The notes below the pieces were generated by a model that did not search any database, had not been told where the DNA came from, and saw nothing but the letters and a program-made list of their open reading frames with translations. The position numbers were made by a program, and so were the translations under genes. From assembly GCA_963930645.1 (NCBI GenBank), contig OZ005656.1, positions 192,997,479-193,061,478 of the forward strand: a stretch of DNA of 64,000 nucleotides, written 5' to 3'. The number at the start of each line of letters is the position of its first letter. The stretch's first letter is position 1. The DNA comes from Salticus scenicus. Its lineage: Eukaryota; Arthropoda; Arachnida; Araneae; Salticidae. This document shows, piece by piece, positions 1-11,495 of the stretch.

Positions 1-1519
1 TGCTGGAGTCATAGACTTTATTTAGTTGGACTAGCTGGATTTAGTTGGATGGGGACTAGCAACAACAACATCATATAAATGTACAAATCAACCAAATGTG
101 TACTTTATTTTATATTATGTTTCCTGCTGTATTAAAGCAATGATATATGAACAAAAAATATATAAACTAAACAAAATATATAATGCACTTATGAATGAGA
201 TAAATATACTTTCCTACCGAAAGAAATTTTAAAACTCTAGACGGCCGCTATCCCCTGGACTAAGCCAAGTTTAACAGGTATGATTATGTCCAAAGGAACG
301 AATAACGGCAGATCATCGCATGGCGACCACTATTTAATGAGCTATTTGAGCACTCCTTAGAAAAGAGCTGTGATCGGAAGAACTAGGTTAAGACTTCTAA
401 CTGTAGACTTCTAATCTTATAGGTAGGTCTTCGTCATTGCCGTTTCACTTTTCAGAATTTTCCCTCGACACGGTGTTCGAGCAGACAAAGGTATTCCCAA
501 GAATACGCTAACAGGATCGCATAAAACATGTGCCAGAGTGCTTTAATTTTGAATTCGAATCCAGATCTAGCTGAGAAAACAGAGGAAACTAACAAATGGG
601 CAGAGGAGCCATAAAAGGTGGTTGAGCACGGGAAATTACTAGCCAAAAGGAAGGGGGTACATTTTTTTTTCTTAAGAAAGTAAGAAAAACTGGAGGAAAG
701 GAATTGTGATGACGCTCCTGCTTGAAAACTGCTAAATGATGATAGAAGCTGAGAAATATACTTGTAAGGAGAATTCTATAACTGACACTGCAGAAAGAAG
801 AATAAAAAAACTCAGTAACGTGCTTAACTATAAAGAAATTTTTACAGAAAATAACTATTTAGAAATTGTTTAAACTATATAGAAATTAGAAATATTTCAG
901 TCATAATCAACAATCTTTTCTGTTTCTGTATGCTACATAAATGTAATAAAAATACCAACCAAATGTGTACTTTATCTCATGTCATGTTTCAGACAGTACT
1001 AAAACAATAATATGAACAAAAAATGAATGAACTAAACCAAATATATAATGCACTTATGAATGTGATGATATATTTCCCCTTCGAAAGATATTTTACGCTT
1101 GGGATCTTTTCTAGCAGGTTCTGAATTACATAGAAAAAGATTTCCCATATACATGAGTGATTTCACTCTGTGTAATATTTTCGTAATCCTGGGAGAAGGT
1201 AAAGCCCTGAAATATAATAGACTTAGTTTTTTTGTTTCACGTGATTATACAAACTGAAGCATAAAGACATTCTTTTATGCTCAGTGTCTACTAAATCTCC
1301 GCATAAATTCAACATCTTATACACTCATTGCTAGAAAATTGACACGTACCAGTATAAAGAATTTTGAGAAAACAAAAAGAGGACATAATTTTCGAATCAG
1401 ATTAAATTTTATTTATGCTTTTTAATAAATTTTTGCTGCTTTTTCCTACTTATTCGAAGTTTTTTCTCTACTATAACATAGCCCTCAACTTTTATGCTTC
1501 TTGGTAACTGGAAATTTTT

Positions 1520-1563
<44 letters not shown>

Positions 1564-2285
1564 AAATATTTCTGTTACATTTTTCTCCGATTTAATAAAG
1601 TAACAATATTTATTAAAATTTTCCAGTTGCTGAAAAGCGTAAAAGGTAGTAACGAAATGGTATAATAACATTTAGAAAGTACATATATTAAACACAAGAC
1701 ATGTATTCTCACTTTAGATATGTTTTATTTAGGTGTATTTATACTTATGAGTATAATATGACAGTCGATAAAACTCATATTTTTGTAAATTCACACGAAG
1801 CAGATTTTAATATTTTAAACTAACAATTTCTTTTTTCTTTTAAAAATGTTTTTTCATATTTCTTCTTTAAATGTTTTTCTATAACACAAATTTTTAATAG
1901 TTTTTTTTTTCTATAAAATTGGGTTATTTAATTAATATGTCTTTAAATGCCGTTATGATATATATAGTTTCACTTGTTACGTGGTTACAAATTTAAAATA
2001 TCTATTTATAAAATTTAATCAAAATAACATAATTTTTTTTTTTTTTTTTTGAAATTTGATTAACGATAAATTTTATGGGAATTGGGTTTTGCGGCTAAGT
2101 ATTGCTGATGTTTTAGGTAGTGCAATTATTGAATAAAATTAAAAAAGCAAAGTTTTGCAAAATTGTATGTTCTTTTCTTTCAACCACGTAATTAAATTTT
2201 AAAAAGATTGACTTTTTTTTTCTTTCTCAATTTTTACAACTATCATAACTATCTAAAATATTTCGAAAAATTAATATATATAAAT
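1..2285 (+). repeat. Long repeat R1, copy A (body)
   Basis: Non-coding AT-rich repeat body that recurs at 38300-40460 and in part at 3474-3764. Stretches such as the run around 940-1200 reappear almost base for base near 39110-39370. The body contains an internal direct repeat: 70-225 resembles 940-1090. Relative to copy B it carries about 450 extra bases (roughly 230-640). It ends directly against an LTR-like segment (2286-2733). No ORF in it looks like a protein; the 64-aa frame at 452-646 is not conserved in copy B. It could be the 3-prime part of a retroelement, but I see no coding domain. Confidence 0.7.
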
Positions 2286-2733
2286 TGTTCCGTAGTCGGT
2301 TTTAGTGAAATGTCTGTGAACGAAAGGAGAACCTTGCAGAGACTTAAAAGGTTTTTTTATAGACTATTCTTGAAGATTACACTTCTGTGAACCAAATATC
2401 ATTTTCAGTTTCACAAGAAAACACAACTTAAATAACACATGATATCATCAAAATCACAGAATAAACAGTACCATACCATTAACACACAGCAATAGGCTGT
2501 AATCAAACAGTAGCAAGAGTCCCAGTCAGTAAGTTCATCACAGTAAGTCGTTTGGTGTGAAACTGACTCTCCCTGTCCGCTATGCAATTGCCTTATATAC
2601 CCTCGTTCGATATGAGAATTTATGAGTAACTTCTGTAATAATCAAGTTACCACTTAGACATTCAATATATCAATAATAAAAATATTCTTATCAAGAGCGT
2701 CAAAAATGTAGCCAAGGAACGATAAAGTCTCCA
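2286..2733 (+). repeat. LTR-like repeat, copy 1 of 3
   Basis: A segment of about 448 bp that starts TGTTCCG (TGTTGCG in the other copies) and could end at a CA near 2733. It contains a TATA-like motif (TTATATACCC, about 2594) and recurs at 6017-6463 and, truncated, at 40463-40817. The TG...CA ends, constant length and TATA motif fit a solo LTR. A convincing primer site and polypurine tract are missing, so this is tentative. Confidence 0.45.
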
Positions 2734-2815
2734 AATTTGACACACCCCATCGAACCGCTGACCAGCCATCTGTTTCGAGAAACACGCTTATCACTCCACT
2801 TAGATAAAAAGAGAG

Positions 2816-2846
<31 letters not shown>

Positions 2847-3473
2847 GACCCATGAATGCTAGTTTTCACTGCACAGGGGAAATAGAAACTCCCCAGATAC
2901 TGATAACATTTAAAACTGACTCCCAATTAAATTCCACAAACCAATTCTTTGTGTAAAAAGAAGCTTAACATTTCATATATTGGATTAAAATTTGTTACTC
3001 GTTAAAAATGATAGAATATTTTAGGAAAGGAATGCCCTGAACATGACAAGAACAATGATATCAGACTACACCAATCCATCTGTTTGACCAGCCTTCATTC
3101 ACCTCGAATTTCGAAAGAAAATATTTCTTCATACATTATAGACTAATCCTATTTACATAAATCCCCAATGGAAATACCTATATCGCAAACCACACAGAAA
3201 GGGTGCATTTAAACTAGGTATTATCTACAGACAGAAATATTTTTAGCTTTTCTAAGAATTTTATACATTGCATTCCTTACACATGTATACACATACTTAC
3301 CACCTTTCCAGTTTATCCATTTATTTAATTGACAAAATTTTACTTGATTAAAAAAAGTTAATTACGGCACATAAGATTAATACACGCCGTGATAGAAATA
3401 TAGAAATATATAGAAATTATTATAGAAATCAACATAGAAATCTATAGAATCTGTATAGAAATTATTATAGAAA
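2734..3473. other. AT-rich spacer, no gene seen
   Basis: Contains a poly-A run at about 2818-2842. The minus-strand frame at 2654-2926 is a shadow of that run (poly-Phe). Nothing else is recognisable. Confidence 0.6.
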
Positions 3474-3764
3474 TCAACTATTTAGAAATTGTTTAAACTA
3501 TATAGAAATTAGAAATAATTCAGTCATAATCAACAATCTTTTCTGTTTCTGTATACTACATAAATGTAATAAAAATGCCAACCAAATGTGTACTTTATCT
3601 CATGTTATGTTTCAGACAGTACTAAAACAATAATATGAACAAACAATATATAAACTAAACCAAATATATAATGCACTTATGAATGTGATGATATATTTCC
3701 CCTTCGAAAGATATTTTACGCTTGGATCTTTTCTAGCAGGTTGTGAATTACATAGAAAAAGATA
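3474..3764 (+). repeat. R1 partial copy C
   Basis: Matches 860-1140 of copy A and 39010-39300 of copy B, then stops abruptly at about 3764, where the Tc1 remnant starts. The rest of the R1 body is missing; its LTR-like segment resumes at 6017 beyond the Tc1 remnant. Confidence 0.7.
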
Positions 3765-4234
3765 GCCGTGAAAACCACCGCTTCTAAGCTGGCACAAAAT
3801 GGAGCGTCTAAACTTCGCTAAACAAACTATGGCCTGGACCTCCAAATGGTACTCTGTGCTATTTTCTGATGAAAAAAAGTTTAACCAGGATGGTCCTGAC
3901 GGGTTTCAATATTATTGGCATGATTTACGGAAGTCTCCTCATGTACTAATGAGCCGCCAAATGGGTGGAGGCTCAGTAATGGTTTGGGCTGGTTTTTCGG
4001 CTCAAGGGAAAACGTATATTGTTTTTGTGCATTCAAGAATCAATTCCGAAAAGCGAATCTTCTTAAAGATCAACTAGCCATATACGGTGAACTTTTTTGT
4101 GGCGAAAACTACACTTTTCAGCACGATAACACGCTGATTCATGTATCAAACGAAACAAAAAAGAGGCTTTCAGAGCAAAGTATCAATGTTCTCCCGCGGC
4201 CTTCTCGCTTCCCAGACTTAAATCCCATCGAAAA

Positions 4235-4242
4235 CTTGTGAG
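4235..4242 (+). repeat. hAT target-site duplication, left
   Basis: CTTGTGAG, repeated exactly at 5536-5543 on the other side of the inserted element. Eight bases is the hAT-superfamily length. Confidence 0.9.
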
Positions 4243-4358
4243 TAGAGATGTGAGCGGGGGAAAAACCCGGGTTTAAACCAGGGAATAAACCCGTTTTTTT
4301 GGGAAGGGAATTTTGAAAGTTTCCAAAACAAGGGAATTTTAAAAGTTTTCAAAAGTTA

Positions 4359-4393
<35 letters not shown>

Positions 4394-4604
4394 CTGAGAT
4401 TAGATATGTTTTAAGGCATTTCAAAATGTTATCTCACATTTAGATGTTTTTTTTATGATCTTTCAATTTTTAAATAGTGCTTTTAACGTCTATAAATTTA
4501 AAAAGTGCAAGTTTCAAATTTCATTAATTAACAGACTTATTTTCTGTTATTGCAGTATATTTATATCTTAGTTCTGACTGCATACACACTGAGTTCAATA
4601 TAAC

Positions 4605-4645
<41 letters not shown>

Positions 4646-5535
4646 CGCAATCGGAGTTTATCATGTTTCAGTTGTATATCTTTAACATTTTATTTCCAAA
4701 ATAAAACAAAAATGCTTCAAAATTTTCTGCATTTACTAAAACAATCAATAATATTACAATGGAAAATATGATTTCAATTAAAATTTCAACAATATTAATA
4801 TGCAAAAAAGAAAGAAAGAAAGAAATAACAGCCAAATTATTAATTATTAGCTATTGAATATTTTATGTATTGATTTGATGTATTAAAAATTATTGCTCTA
4901 ATTCTTAATAACCGAAGATCTCATGTTCGATTTTATTGCCCGTGCTTTTTAACTGATTATAACGAAATTTCGTGAACTATTGTGAAATTTTGTTAATGAA
5001 TTATAATAAAATTTAATAATTTTAAAGTATTCTAACCATATTTTAATTTATTGTATTATTTTTTATAACATATTTTATTATGGTATTCATTAAAAAAAAA
5101 AAAAAAGTTCTAAAGTTATTTAAATAAACAGAACTTAATCATTTATTATTGTCAATAAAGTAAATGTTTAATTTTTTACAATTTTTTGTAAAATAATCAC
5201 ATAATTTTTTATATCACTTTTATTCACTGTAAAAAAATAACTATTACCAGCTGCAAGAAACTCTTTGTGATTGGAGAAAATAATTATTTTCTCCAATCAC
5301 AGAGAGTTTCTTGCACCTGGTAATAGTTATTTTTTTACAGTGTTTAAGCAAATAGAAAAAAAATGATATTGAAACAAGTTGTTTGTACACTTAAAAGAAG
5401 TGATATTAAACCTAAACACTGAATATTAGTTTCTTCCCATCAAAATTTTTAAAGTTCCCAAAATTCCGGGTTTAAACCCGAAAATTCCCATGTTTATTCC
5501 CCTGAAGCAAAATTCCTGAGTTTTTTACATCTCTA
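4243..5535. mobile_element. Non-autonomous hAT-like element inside the Tc1 gene
   Basis: 1293-bp insertion with short terminal inverted repeats (TAGAGATGT at both ends; more divergent inside, with related CCCGGGTTTAAA-type subterminal motifs on both sides). It is flanked by a perfect 8-bp duplication. It has no transposase ORF. The interior is AT-rich with two long poly-T tracts (about 4365-4393 and 4608-4643) and a nested palindrome at 5225-5342. TIR form and duplication length point to hAT. Confidence 0.85.
5225..5342. repeat. 118-bp near-perfect palindrome
   Basis: Two 59-base arms meet with no spacer at about 5283/5284. Starting from CACTGTAAAAAAATAAC, the arms differ at two positions by my reading. 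The transcript or single strand would form one long hairpin. It is probably a fold-back MITE nested in the hAT element. Related CACTGTAAAAAA starts occur near 13402 and 35889. Confidence 0.9.
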
Positions 5536-5543
5536 CTTGTGAG
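5536..5543 (+). repeat. hAT target-site duplication, right
   Basis: CTTGTGAG, identical to 4235-4242. Its last bases are also the start of the resumed Tc1 reading frame. Confidence 0.9.
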
Positions 5544-6016
5544 GGATTTTAGCTCGTGCGGTTTACCGAAATGGGAGGCAGTTTATATGTGTCGAAGACT
5601 TAAAGAATGCTATAAAATGTGCTTGGGAAGAACTGTCTTGCGATATTTTGTTAGGATTGATAGATTCGATGCCGAATCGCATCTTTCATGTTATAAAAAA
5701 CAATGGCGTCTCCACCAAATATCGAATAACCATGTCAGAGGATTTTCTTTTAGGCCATTAGTGTCTGCTAATTATGTTGACCACTCTATTTGGAAAAAAC
5801 GGTTGGTGTCTTATAATTTTGTCCATTATGTTTTTAAGTTTTTTTACAATAATTTGTATGAAAATATCATTATTATAAAATAATTATATATGATAACAGA
5901 ATAAATTTATGTTTTTGACGTATTTGATAAAACATTTTTAAGCTCTGAATCTTTTCTTTCACTATTTGACAAATTAGGTAACTGTCTTATAATTATGTCC
6001 ACCACTGTATATATAT

Positions 6017-6463
6017 TGTTGCGTGCTCGGAGTTCGTGAAATGTCTGTGAACGAACGGAGAACCTTGCAGAGGCTTAAAAGATTTTTTATAGAATATTCT
6101 AGAAGATTACAGTTCTGTAAACCAAGTATCAGATTCAGTTTCACTAGAAAACACAGCTTAAATAACACATGATATCATCAAAATCACAGTATAAACAGTA
6201 CCATACCATTAACACACAGCAATAGGTTGTAATCAAACAGTAGCAAGAGTCCCAGTCAATAAGTTCTTCACAGTGAGTCGTTTGGTGTGAAACTGACTCT
6301 CCCTGTCCGCTATGCAATTGCCTTATATACCCTCGTATGATATGAGAATTTATCAGTAACTTCTGTAATAATCAAGTTACCGCTTAGACACTCAGTATAT
6401 CAGTAATAAAAATATTCTAATCAACATCGTCAAAAATGTATCCAAAGAACGATAAAGTGTACA
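6017..6463 (+). repeat. LTR-like repeat, copy 2 of 3
   Basis: 447-bp copy of 2286-2733, from TGTTGCGTGCTCGG to GTGTACA. It is followed within four bases by TGGCGTCAAGGGC, which loosely resembles a tRNA-Lys-type primer-binding site. The TATA-like TTATATACCC motif (about 6324) is conserved. It lies directly after the Tc1 right end. Confidence 0.5.
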
Positions 6464-6710
6464 AATTTGGCGTCAAGGGCAATACCTGCTATGGTGAAAC
6501 TTTTTAATGGGATTTTAATGGAAAATTAGCTATTTTAACACCTAGACAAGCTAATAATCCACAAAATTAGCATTTTATAACCTAACTAAGTCTCTTTGAA
6601 TGAAATTACATAAATAATAATAATAATAATAATAATAACTGCTACTTGTTACAAATTCGTAACATTATATAACTTTTTCTAATACAATGTTCGATTTTAC
6701 TATTTTTTTA
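6464..6710. other. Spacer with short (TAA)n run
   Basis: No coding potential. A (TAA)n microsatellite lies at about 6615-6640. Confidence 0.6.
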
Positions 6711-7460
6711 CTTTCTCTTACCTATTTATAAGGTAGAGAAAGTATTGCGTTGGGGTCAAATTTTCGAAATTGAATTTTTGTTATATTTACACGTTTTGAG
6801 GTCTGTTTCGGATTTCCCTTACTTATGTAGAACATTGTAGCGCCCTCCTGCGAGAGGAGCCGTAATTAGTTAGCTTTGAACAGCGATCCGCTGTGGACCA
6901 TGGTGGCTTTCCAGAACATTAACTTCCAATATCTGCGTGATAATGGTGCACTGATTCTTTAATTGTGTTGTGCTATGGAACACACATCTATTTAAAACTG
7001 CATAGGGAGTGTAAATATTTCAATATGTCATTAAATATCACATACTGATTAATTCAGTTTTTTATTCACGAACCAGATACGATACAGTGCACCATTTAAC
7101 AAGGTCCTTTGAACTATGAAAACATGATTTTAGCGGTTGGAGTCGGTGCGTTATGTTCATGTGCAGGGTTGCCAACATTTTAATTTATTCCGGAGCATTG
7201 TTAGCCCTGTGTTTATTTCGCACCACTTTTATTTTAAGAGTAATTTTTTTTCGTAGTTATATATTGTAGAAAATTTTTCTATAAATAAAGTGGTGCAAAA
7301 TAAAGGCGAATCTAAAAATACTCCGGAATAAATTCAAATGTTAGCAGCCATGTCTGTATGTCCGTCTGTATGTTACTAGCATATCTCGAGAACAATTAAC
7401 AGTAGAAAATCTAAACTCGGTATTCTAATCTATATCGTATAGAGATGTTACACTAAACTT
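6711..7460 (+). repeat. Dispersed-repeat-like block with 5-prime hairpin
   Basis: Begins with a hairpin (CTTTCTCTTACCT pairing with AGGTAGAGAAAG, 6711-6741) followed by AGTATTGCGTTGGGG. It contains a TCTGTATGTCCGTCTG-type segment at about 7352-7375. A MITE (7166-7352) sits inside. I recognise the layout as that of an interspersed repeat, but the class is not assignable from this copy. Confidence 0.4.
7166..7352. mobile_element. TGCCAAC-type MITE
   Basis: About 187 bp with terminal inverted repeats (TTGCCAACATTTTAATTT at the left, its imperfect complement at the right) and inner arms containing CACCACTTTTATTT and AAATAAAGTGGTGC. Same family as the TA-flanked MITEs at 33077, 36427, 53314 and 53591. 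Confidence 0.75.
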
Positions 7461-8171
7461 TTCGTTGAAGTCAGGCAAATGTACAGGAGTATCCAAAAGA
7501 ATTCAAATATATTACATCTATGAAGGAAATTGCAAGTAAGTAGAGTTTTACATTTATTGGCTGCACTAAACCAAATGAAATGAATACATATTTTTATAGA
7601 CGTCAAAGCATGTTTCATGTAGAACATGGTACAAAAATCATTCACCGTCCATTTACAGGACTACACAAAAATCTAGAATAGAGTAGAATAATACATGGAA
7701 GGGCATTTCTGTTTCTGTTGTACAACGTGCTGTTATTAATATAGAAATATACTTAAGTGCGCAATGTGGTGTGTACATAATTTTTAGATTTACAGGACTG
7801 CCATTAATTCAGAGAAAATATACTTTTTTTTTTTTTTTTATTTTTTTTTTATCATTATTATTATTTTATTTATTTATTTAATTTTTGTAATTAGTGGAAG
7901 TGCTTCACTATAATATTTTACCATGTGCAGAAATCATCCATGGGGTAAATAAAATATTTTTTAAACTAAATATTTAGTGTTTGTATTTTGTTTATTTACA
8001 CTTTTGAGATTCTCTGAATACTGAAATCACGTTTTTAACTTTTAATCTTTGTCTATGTCTTTTGTCAGAATAACTTTAAAAAAAAAAATAGTAATAACAA
8101 TAATAATAATAATAATAATAATAATTTCAAACAGTTCAAATGTTATATTTTGAAGTTAATATAAGGCTTTC

Positions 8172-8207
<36 letters not shown>

Positions 8208-9030
8208 TAATATAGAAGTTGGTAATTTTCTAGGAATTGTACGGGTAAAAATTGTCAGAATAATTTTGAATAAACTTTTAAATTTAGTAACAGCATTTGA
8301 ATTAATTTTAAATGTAATTATTTTTAAAAGTACAACATTGAAACAGGGGATTGAGAGGTCGTAACCCCCCCCCCCTCCCATATACAGAATTATTTGTCAA
8401 AAGAAGCTTTTCCGAAGCCTACTTTAAATTGTTTTTAACGAATTTTTATATAAGAGTACTCTCTATCACATCCCTTAATTTTCAATCTTTCTGTCTTCAT
8501 GGTATTGAATTTCAGGGTAAGAGAAAGCCGTGTTGGTGCCACACCAGATTAGTTAATTTTACGGAAAAATCCATAATCGATAGAATGAGAAATTTATATT
8601 TACTATGCATAACATCTTTGAAAGTACTTCTAAAAAACGTTGACAAATTTATAAATTATTAAAACTTTGAAAACTGTAATAATTTTATTTAATATTCTTC
8701 TTCCTTAGCTTTAAATCTCAGATGTTTTCATGGTATGAATTACTCTGTTAATATATATATATATATATTAAGGGATTTTCTCAAATTAAAGGATTTTCTT
8801 GGCAGCAAACATCCAAATAAACTCTTTAAAAATTATATTCACATTTTACATAAAAAAATAAATAAATAAATAAATAAATAAAATAAAAATAACTTAAATT
8901 TATTTGTTTTATCCTTTCGAAAAAAAAACAAATAAATAAAAATAAAAATAAATAAATAAATAAAATCTCTTGAAAAATAATTTAAATTGTTGATAAATTT
9001 TATCTTATTTAAAGAACAGTTTAGGCAAAG
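7461..9030. other. AT-rich, low-complexity, no gene seen
   Basis: Contains (TAA)n and (TTCTT)n/poly-T tracts at about 8098-8210 and (TAAA)n near 8850-8965. The open frames at 8140-8662 are interrupted by homopolymers and resemble nothing I recognise. Confidence 0.55.
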
Positions 9031-9256
9031 GGGAGAGTGGGGATGAATGGGACATTTTTCATGTTTTTATTGATAACGTTGACCATATGTAATTCAGAAT
9101 TTTGTAACATGGCTCATAAGTACACTTCAGTAATTAGGTACATATAAACATACTAACTTCAAAAAAATGTTATCATATTTAATTAATAATATTTTCTTTT
9201 TGTATGCATGTGCATTGTCCCATTCATCCCCACTTATGGGATGAATGGGACAGGAC
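9031..9256. repeat. Short inverted-repeat element (GATGAATGGGACA type)
   Basis: GTGGGGATGAATGGGACA at 9037-9054 is exactly complementary to 9216-9233. The outer left edge reads GGGGAGAG. The right side has an extra GGGATGAATGGGACA copy. It looks like a MITE or an internal fragment of one. The GGGGAGA start is shared with the element at 16591. Confidence 0.6.
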
Positions 9257-10284
9257 TGGAATCAACAAATAAATTAAAATAAAATGAAAAATAAATAATT
9301 TTTTGAAATTAAATTGGTTTATGTGATTTTATTAAAAACTATGAACTTACTGAAATTAATATAAACTGATGTATTGACTCAAATTAACATCAAAAGGCAA
9401 AAGTCGTAACATTCGCACAGTTCCTAGAGCTCTAACAAGGGAAGTATGAATCGGTAAAATTGCTATTTTAACCAAACCAAACTTAAATTAAAAGGCATGG
9501 TCAAAAACATTGGGTACAGTACAAATTTGCTGCAACAACTCCCATGGGGGCGAGAAAAACCCCCTAATTGTTTTAGTCATTTCTATAAAAGCCCCCCCCC
9601 CCCCAAAAAAAAAAAAAAAAAAACACGGATGATGCAGTGGTGGCGTTCTTGACTTCTGATACGGAAGTCCTGGGACCGAGTCCCCGCTAGGGCGTTTTGT
9701 ATTTTAATTTTTTATTTCAATAAGGTATTTAATTTTTCCATTTTTAATTAAATTATATCATTATTTTAAGAGAAAATATTATAACAAAACAAGTAACTAT
9801 TCGACGTCACATTTAACTTTAATTTCAAATATTTCTTTAAACAACCGTCAAATTTGGTGCTGTCGGAAGAAATGATAATAATATTGAACACAATAACAAA
9901 TTTTCTCAAAAGGATTTTACTAATTTATAATTAGTTTATATCTCAAAAACTTCAAAATCTGTGTAAATATGAATTTTATAAATCTAGTAATCTCGACGAA
10001 AAGCCAAATATTTAACAAAATGTTCGTGATAAACAATAATTGAAGGTGAACAAAATTGTAATTCATATAATTGTGATCAATCTTTTTATATTTCTTGTTC
10101 TAATTGTGAAAAATACTTATGGTTTCATAATTTTTCTACTTTTAATCATAATTCTTATAAATTAGAAACTATATTTGTAGCTTTAAACATGACTTTCTTT
10201 TTTATAAATAAGGAAATAAATATATAGTTTTCTTAAATTCATGGTCAATACGTTATTAATTGAAATATGCAAAAAAAATAAATA

Positions 10285-10331
<47 letters not shown>
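9257..10331. other. AT-rich spacer holding a tRNA-like segment
   Basis: Apart from the tRNA-like stretch at 9627-9694 and a poly-C/poly-A junction at about 9593-9623, nothing is recognisable. Confidence 0.5.
9627..9694 (+). ncRNA. tRNA-like segment, probably SINE head or tRNA pseudogene
   Basis: GC-rich island in AT-rich DNA. It has a box-A-like start (CAGTGGTGGCG), an anticodon-arm-like hairpin (ACTTC, 7-base loop, GAAGT) and a T-arm-like GGGACCGAGTCCC containing a box-B-like core. The acceptor ends do not pair and the loop lacks the usual U33, so it is not a functional tRNA. It lies directly after a poly-A tract. Confidence 0.4.
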
Positions 10332-10332
<1 letters not shown>

Positions 10333-10529
10333 TAGCAGGCAACGCCCGCTTCGCTGGTCCCTATTTTTAAATGAATCACTGTAATGAATTCTTAAAATTC
10401 CATTAATTTTTGTCACGTGAAAAAAAAAGAGAAACAAAATCTGAGTAGGAAAAATGTCGCACCGGGTTCTCACTGCCTTCGGAAAAATTCCCAAAAGGCT
10501 CTAACCCTTATTTCTATTATTTTCCCACT

Positions 10530-11480
10530 TCGCCCCCCCCCTCCTGTCTATCCTAATAATTTTACAAATTTGAAAATATCCGAAATCGATTTGTAAGTAT
10601 CAAAAACCTCTATGCACCAGTTTTGAACGATATATCTCTTTTTATTTTTTTGCCGCTCTACTCCCCCCCCCCTTCCCTCCCAATAATTTTAAAAATTCGA
10701 AACTATCCGCAATCGATTTGTAGGTATTGGAAACCTCTATGTACCAATTTTTAATGATCTATTTTTTTTTTTTTTTTTTTTTGCCCCTCTGTCCCCCCCC
10801 TTCCCGGCCCTCCTAATAACTTTACACTATCGAAAATATCCCCATTCGACTTGCAGGCCTCTAAAACCTATCTGTACAAATTTTGAACGGCCTTACTGTA
10901 TTTCTATTTGTCTTTGACCATAGCCCCCCCCCTTCCCGCCCCACCTAATAATTTTAAAAATTCGAAAATATCCGCAATCGATTTGTAAGTATCGAAAACA
11001 TCTATATACCAATTTTGAACGATCTAACTCTATTTTTATTTTGTTGCCCCCCCCTCTCCCCTCCCCCTTTCCCGGCCCTCCTAATAACTTTACACTTTCG
11101 AAAATATCCCCATTCGACTTGCAGGCATCTAAAACCTATCTGTACCAATTTTGAACGGCCTAACTGCATTTATATTTGTTTTTGCCCCATAGCCCCCCGC
11201 TTGCCGCCCCACCCCTTCCCGCCCCTCCTAATAATTTTACAAATTCGAAAATATCCGAAATCGATTTGTAGGTATCGAAAACCTCTATATACCAATTTTT
11301 AACGATCTAACTCTATTTTTATTTTTTGCCCCCCTCTCCCCACCCCCCTTCCTGCCCCTCCTAATAACTTTACAAAATCGAAAATATCCTCATTCGACTT
11401 GCAGGCCTCTGAAACCTATCTGTATCAATTTTGAACGCCCTAACTGTATTTCTATTTGTTTTTGCCCTTAGCCCCCTCCC
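10530..11480 (-). repeat. Seven tandem units of about 135 bp, two alternating types
   Basis: Each unit has a C-rich stretch, CCTAATAAYTTTACA-like text, AAAATATCC and an ATCGATTTG or TTCGACTTG box. Type A units carry AATCGATTTGTA, type B units carry CATTCGACTTGCAGG. Order from 10539: A, A, B, A, B, A, B. The open frame at 11015-11302 merely reads through three units. Confidence 0.85.
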
Positions 11481-11495
11481 CCCCCCCTGCTGCCC

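Larger units (their letters stand above)
3777..5759 (+). pseudogene. Tc1-like transposase pseudogene
   Basis: Catalytic half of a Tc1/mariner DDE transposase, which would cut and paste the element in the nucleus. Visible landmarks in order: FSDEKKFN followed by DGPDG (first Asp, about 3867-3900), GGGSVMVWAGFS (about 3966-4000), FQHDN (second Asp, about 4117-4131) and PDLNPIENL (Glu, about 4213-4240). After the hAT insertion the C-terminal part resumes at 5536-5759 with GILAR, VEDLKNAI and GLIDSMPNRI. Damage: no N-terminal helix-turn-helix domains, a frameshift near 4010-4040 between the two open segments, the Trp codon expected after ENL is TGA, and the hAT insertion lies between the two parts. 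Both parts lie on the plus strand. It is dead. Confidence 0.9.
3765..6007 (+). mobile_element. Tc1-like element remnant, split by a hAT insertion
   Basis: Remnant of a Tc1/mariner element. Its right inverted repeat ends at 6007 (reading inward on the minus strand, CAGTGGTGGACATAATT) beside TA repeats, as expected for TA-targeting elements. The left inverted repeat and the N-terminal DNA-binding part are absent: the element begins abruptly within the transposase at the R1 junction. A 1293-bp hAT-type element (4243-5535) interrupts it. Confidence 0.85.

Noticed and set aside
8136..8662. Overlapping ORFs on both strands
   Set aside because: They depend on poly-T/poly-A and poly-C tracts and show no motif.
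10183..10494. 103-aa minus-strand ORF
   Set aside because: Its core is an Ile/Tyr run read from an (AT)n microsatellite, and part lies in the Helitron end.
11015..11302. 95-aa ORF with repeats
   Set aside because: Reads through the Helitron tandem array; periodic because the DNA is.
10530..11480. CRISPR-like regular array
   Set aside because: Units are contiguous tandem copies with no unique spacers, inside a eukaryotic transposon.
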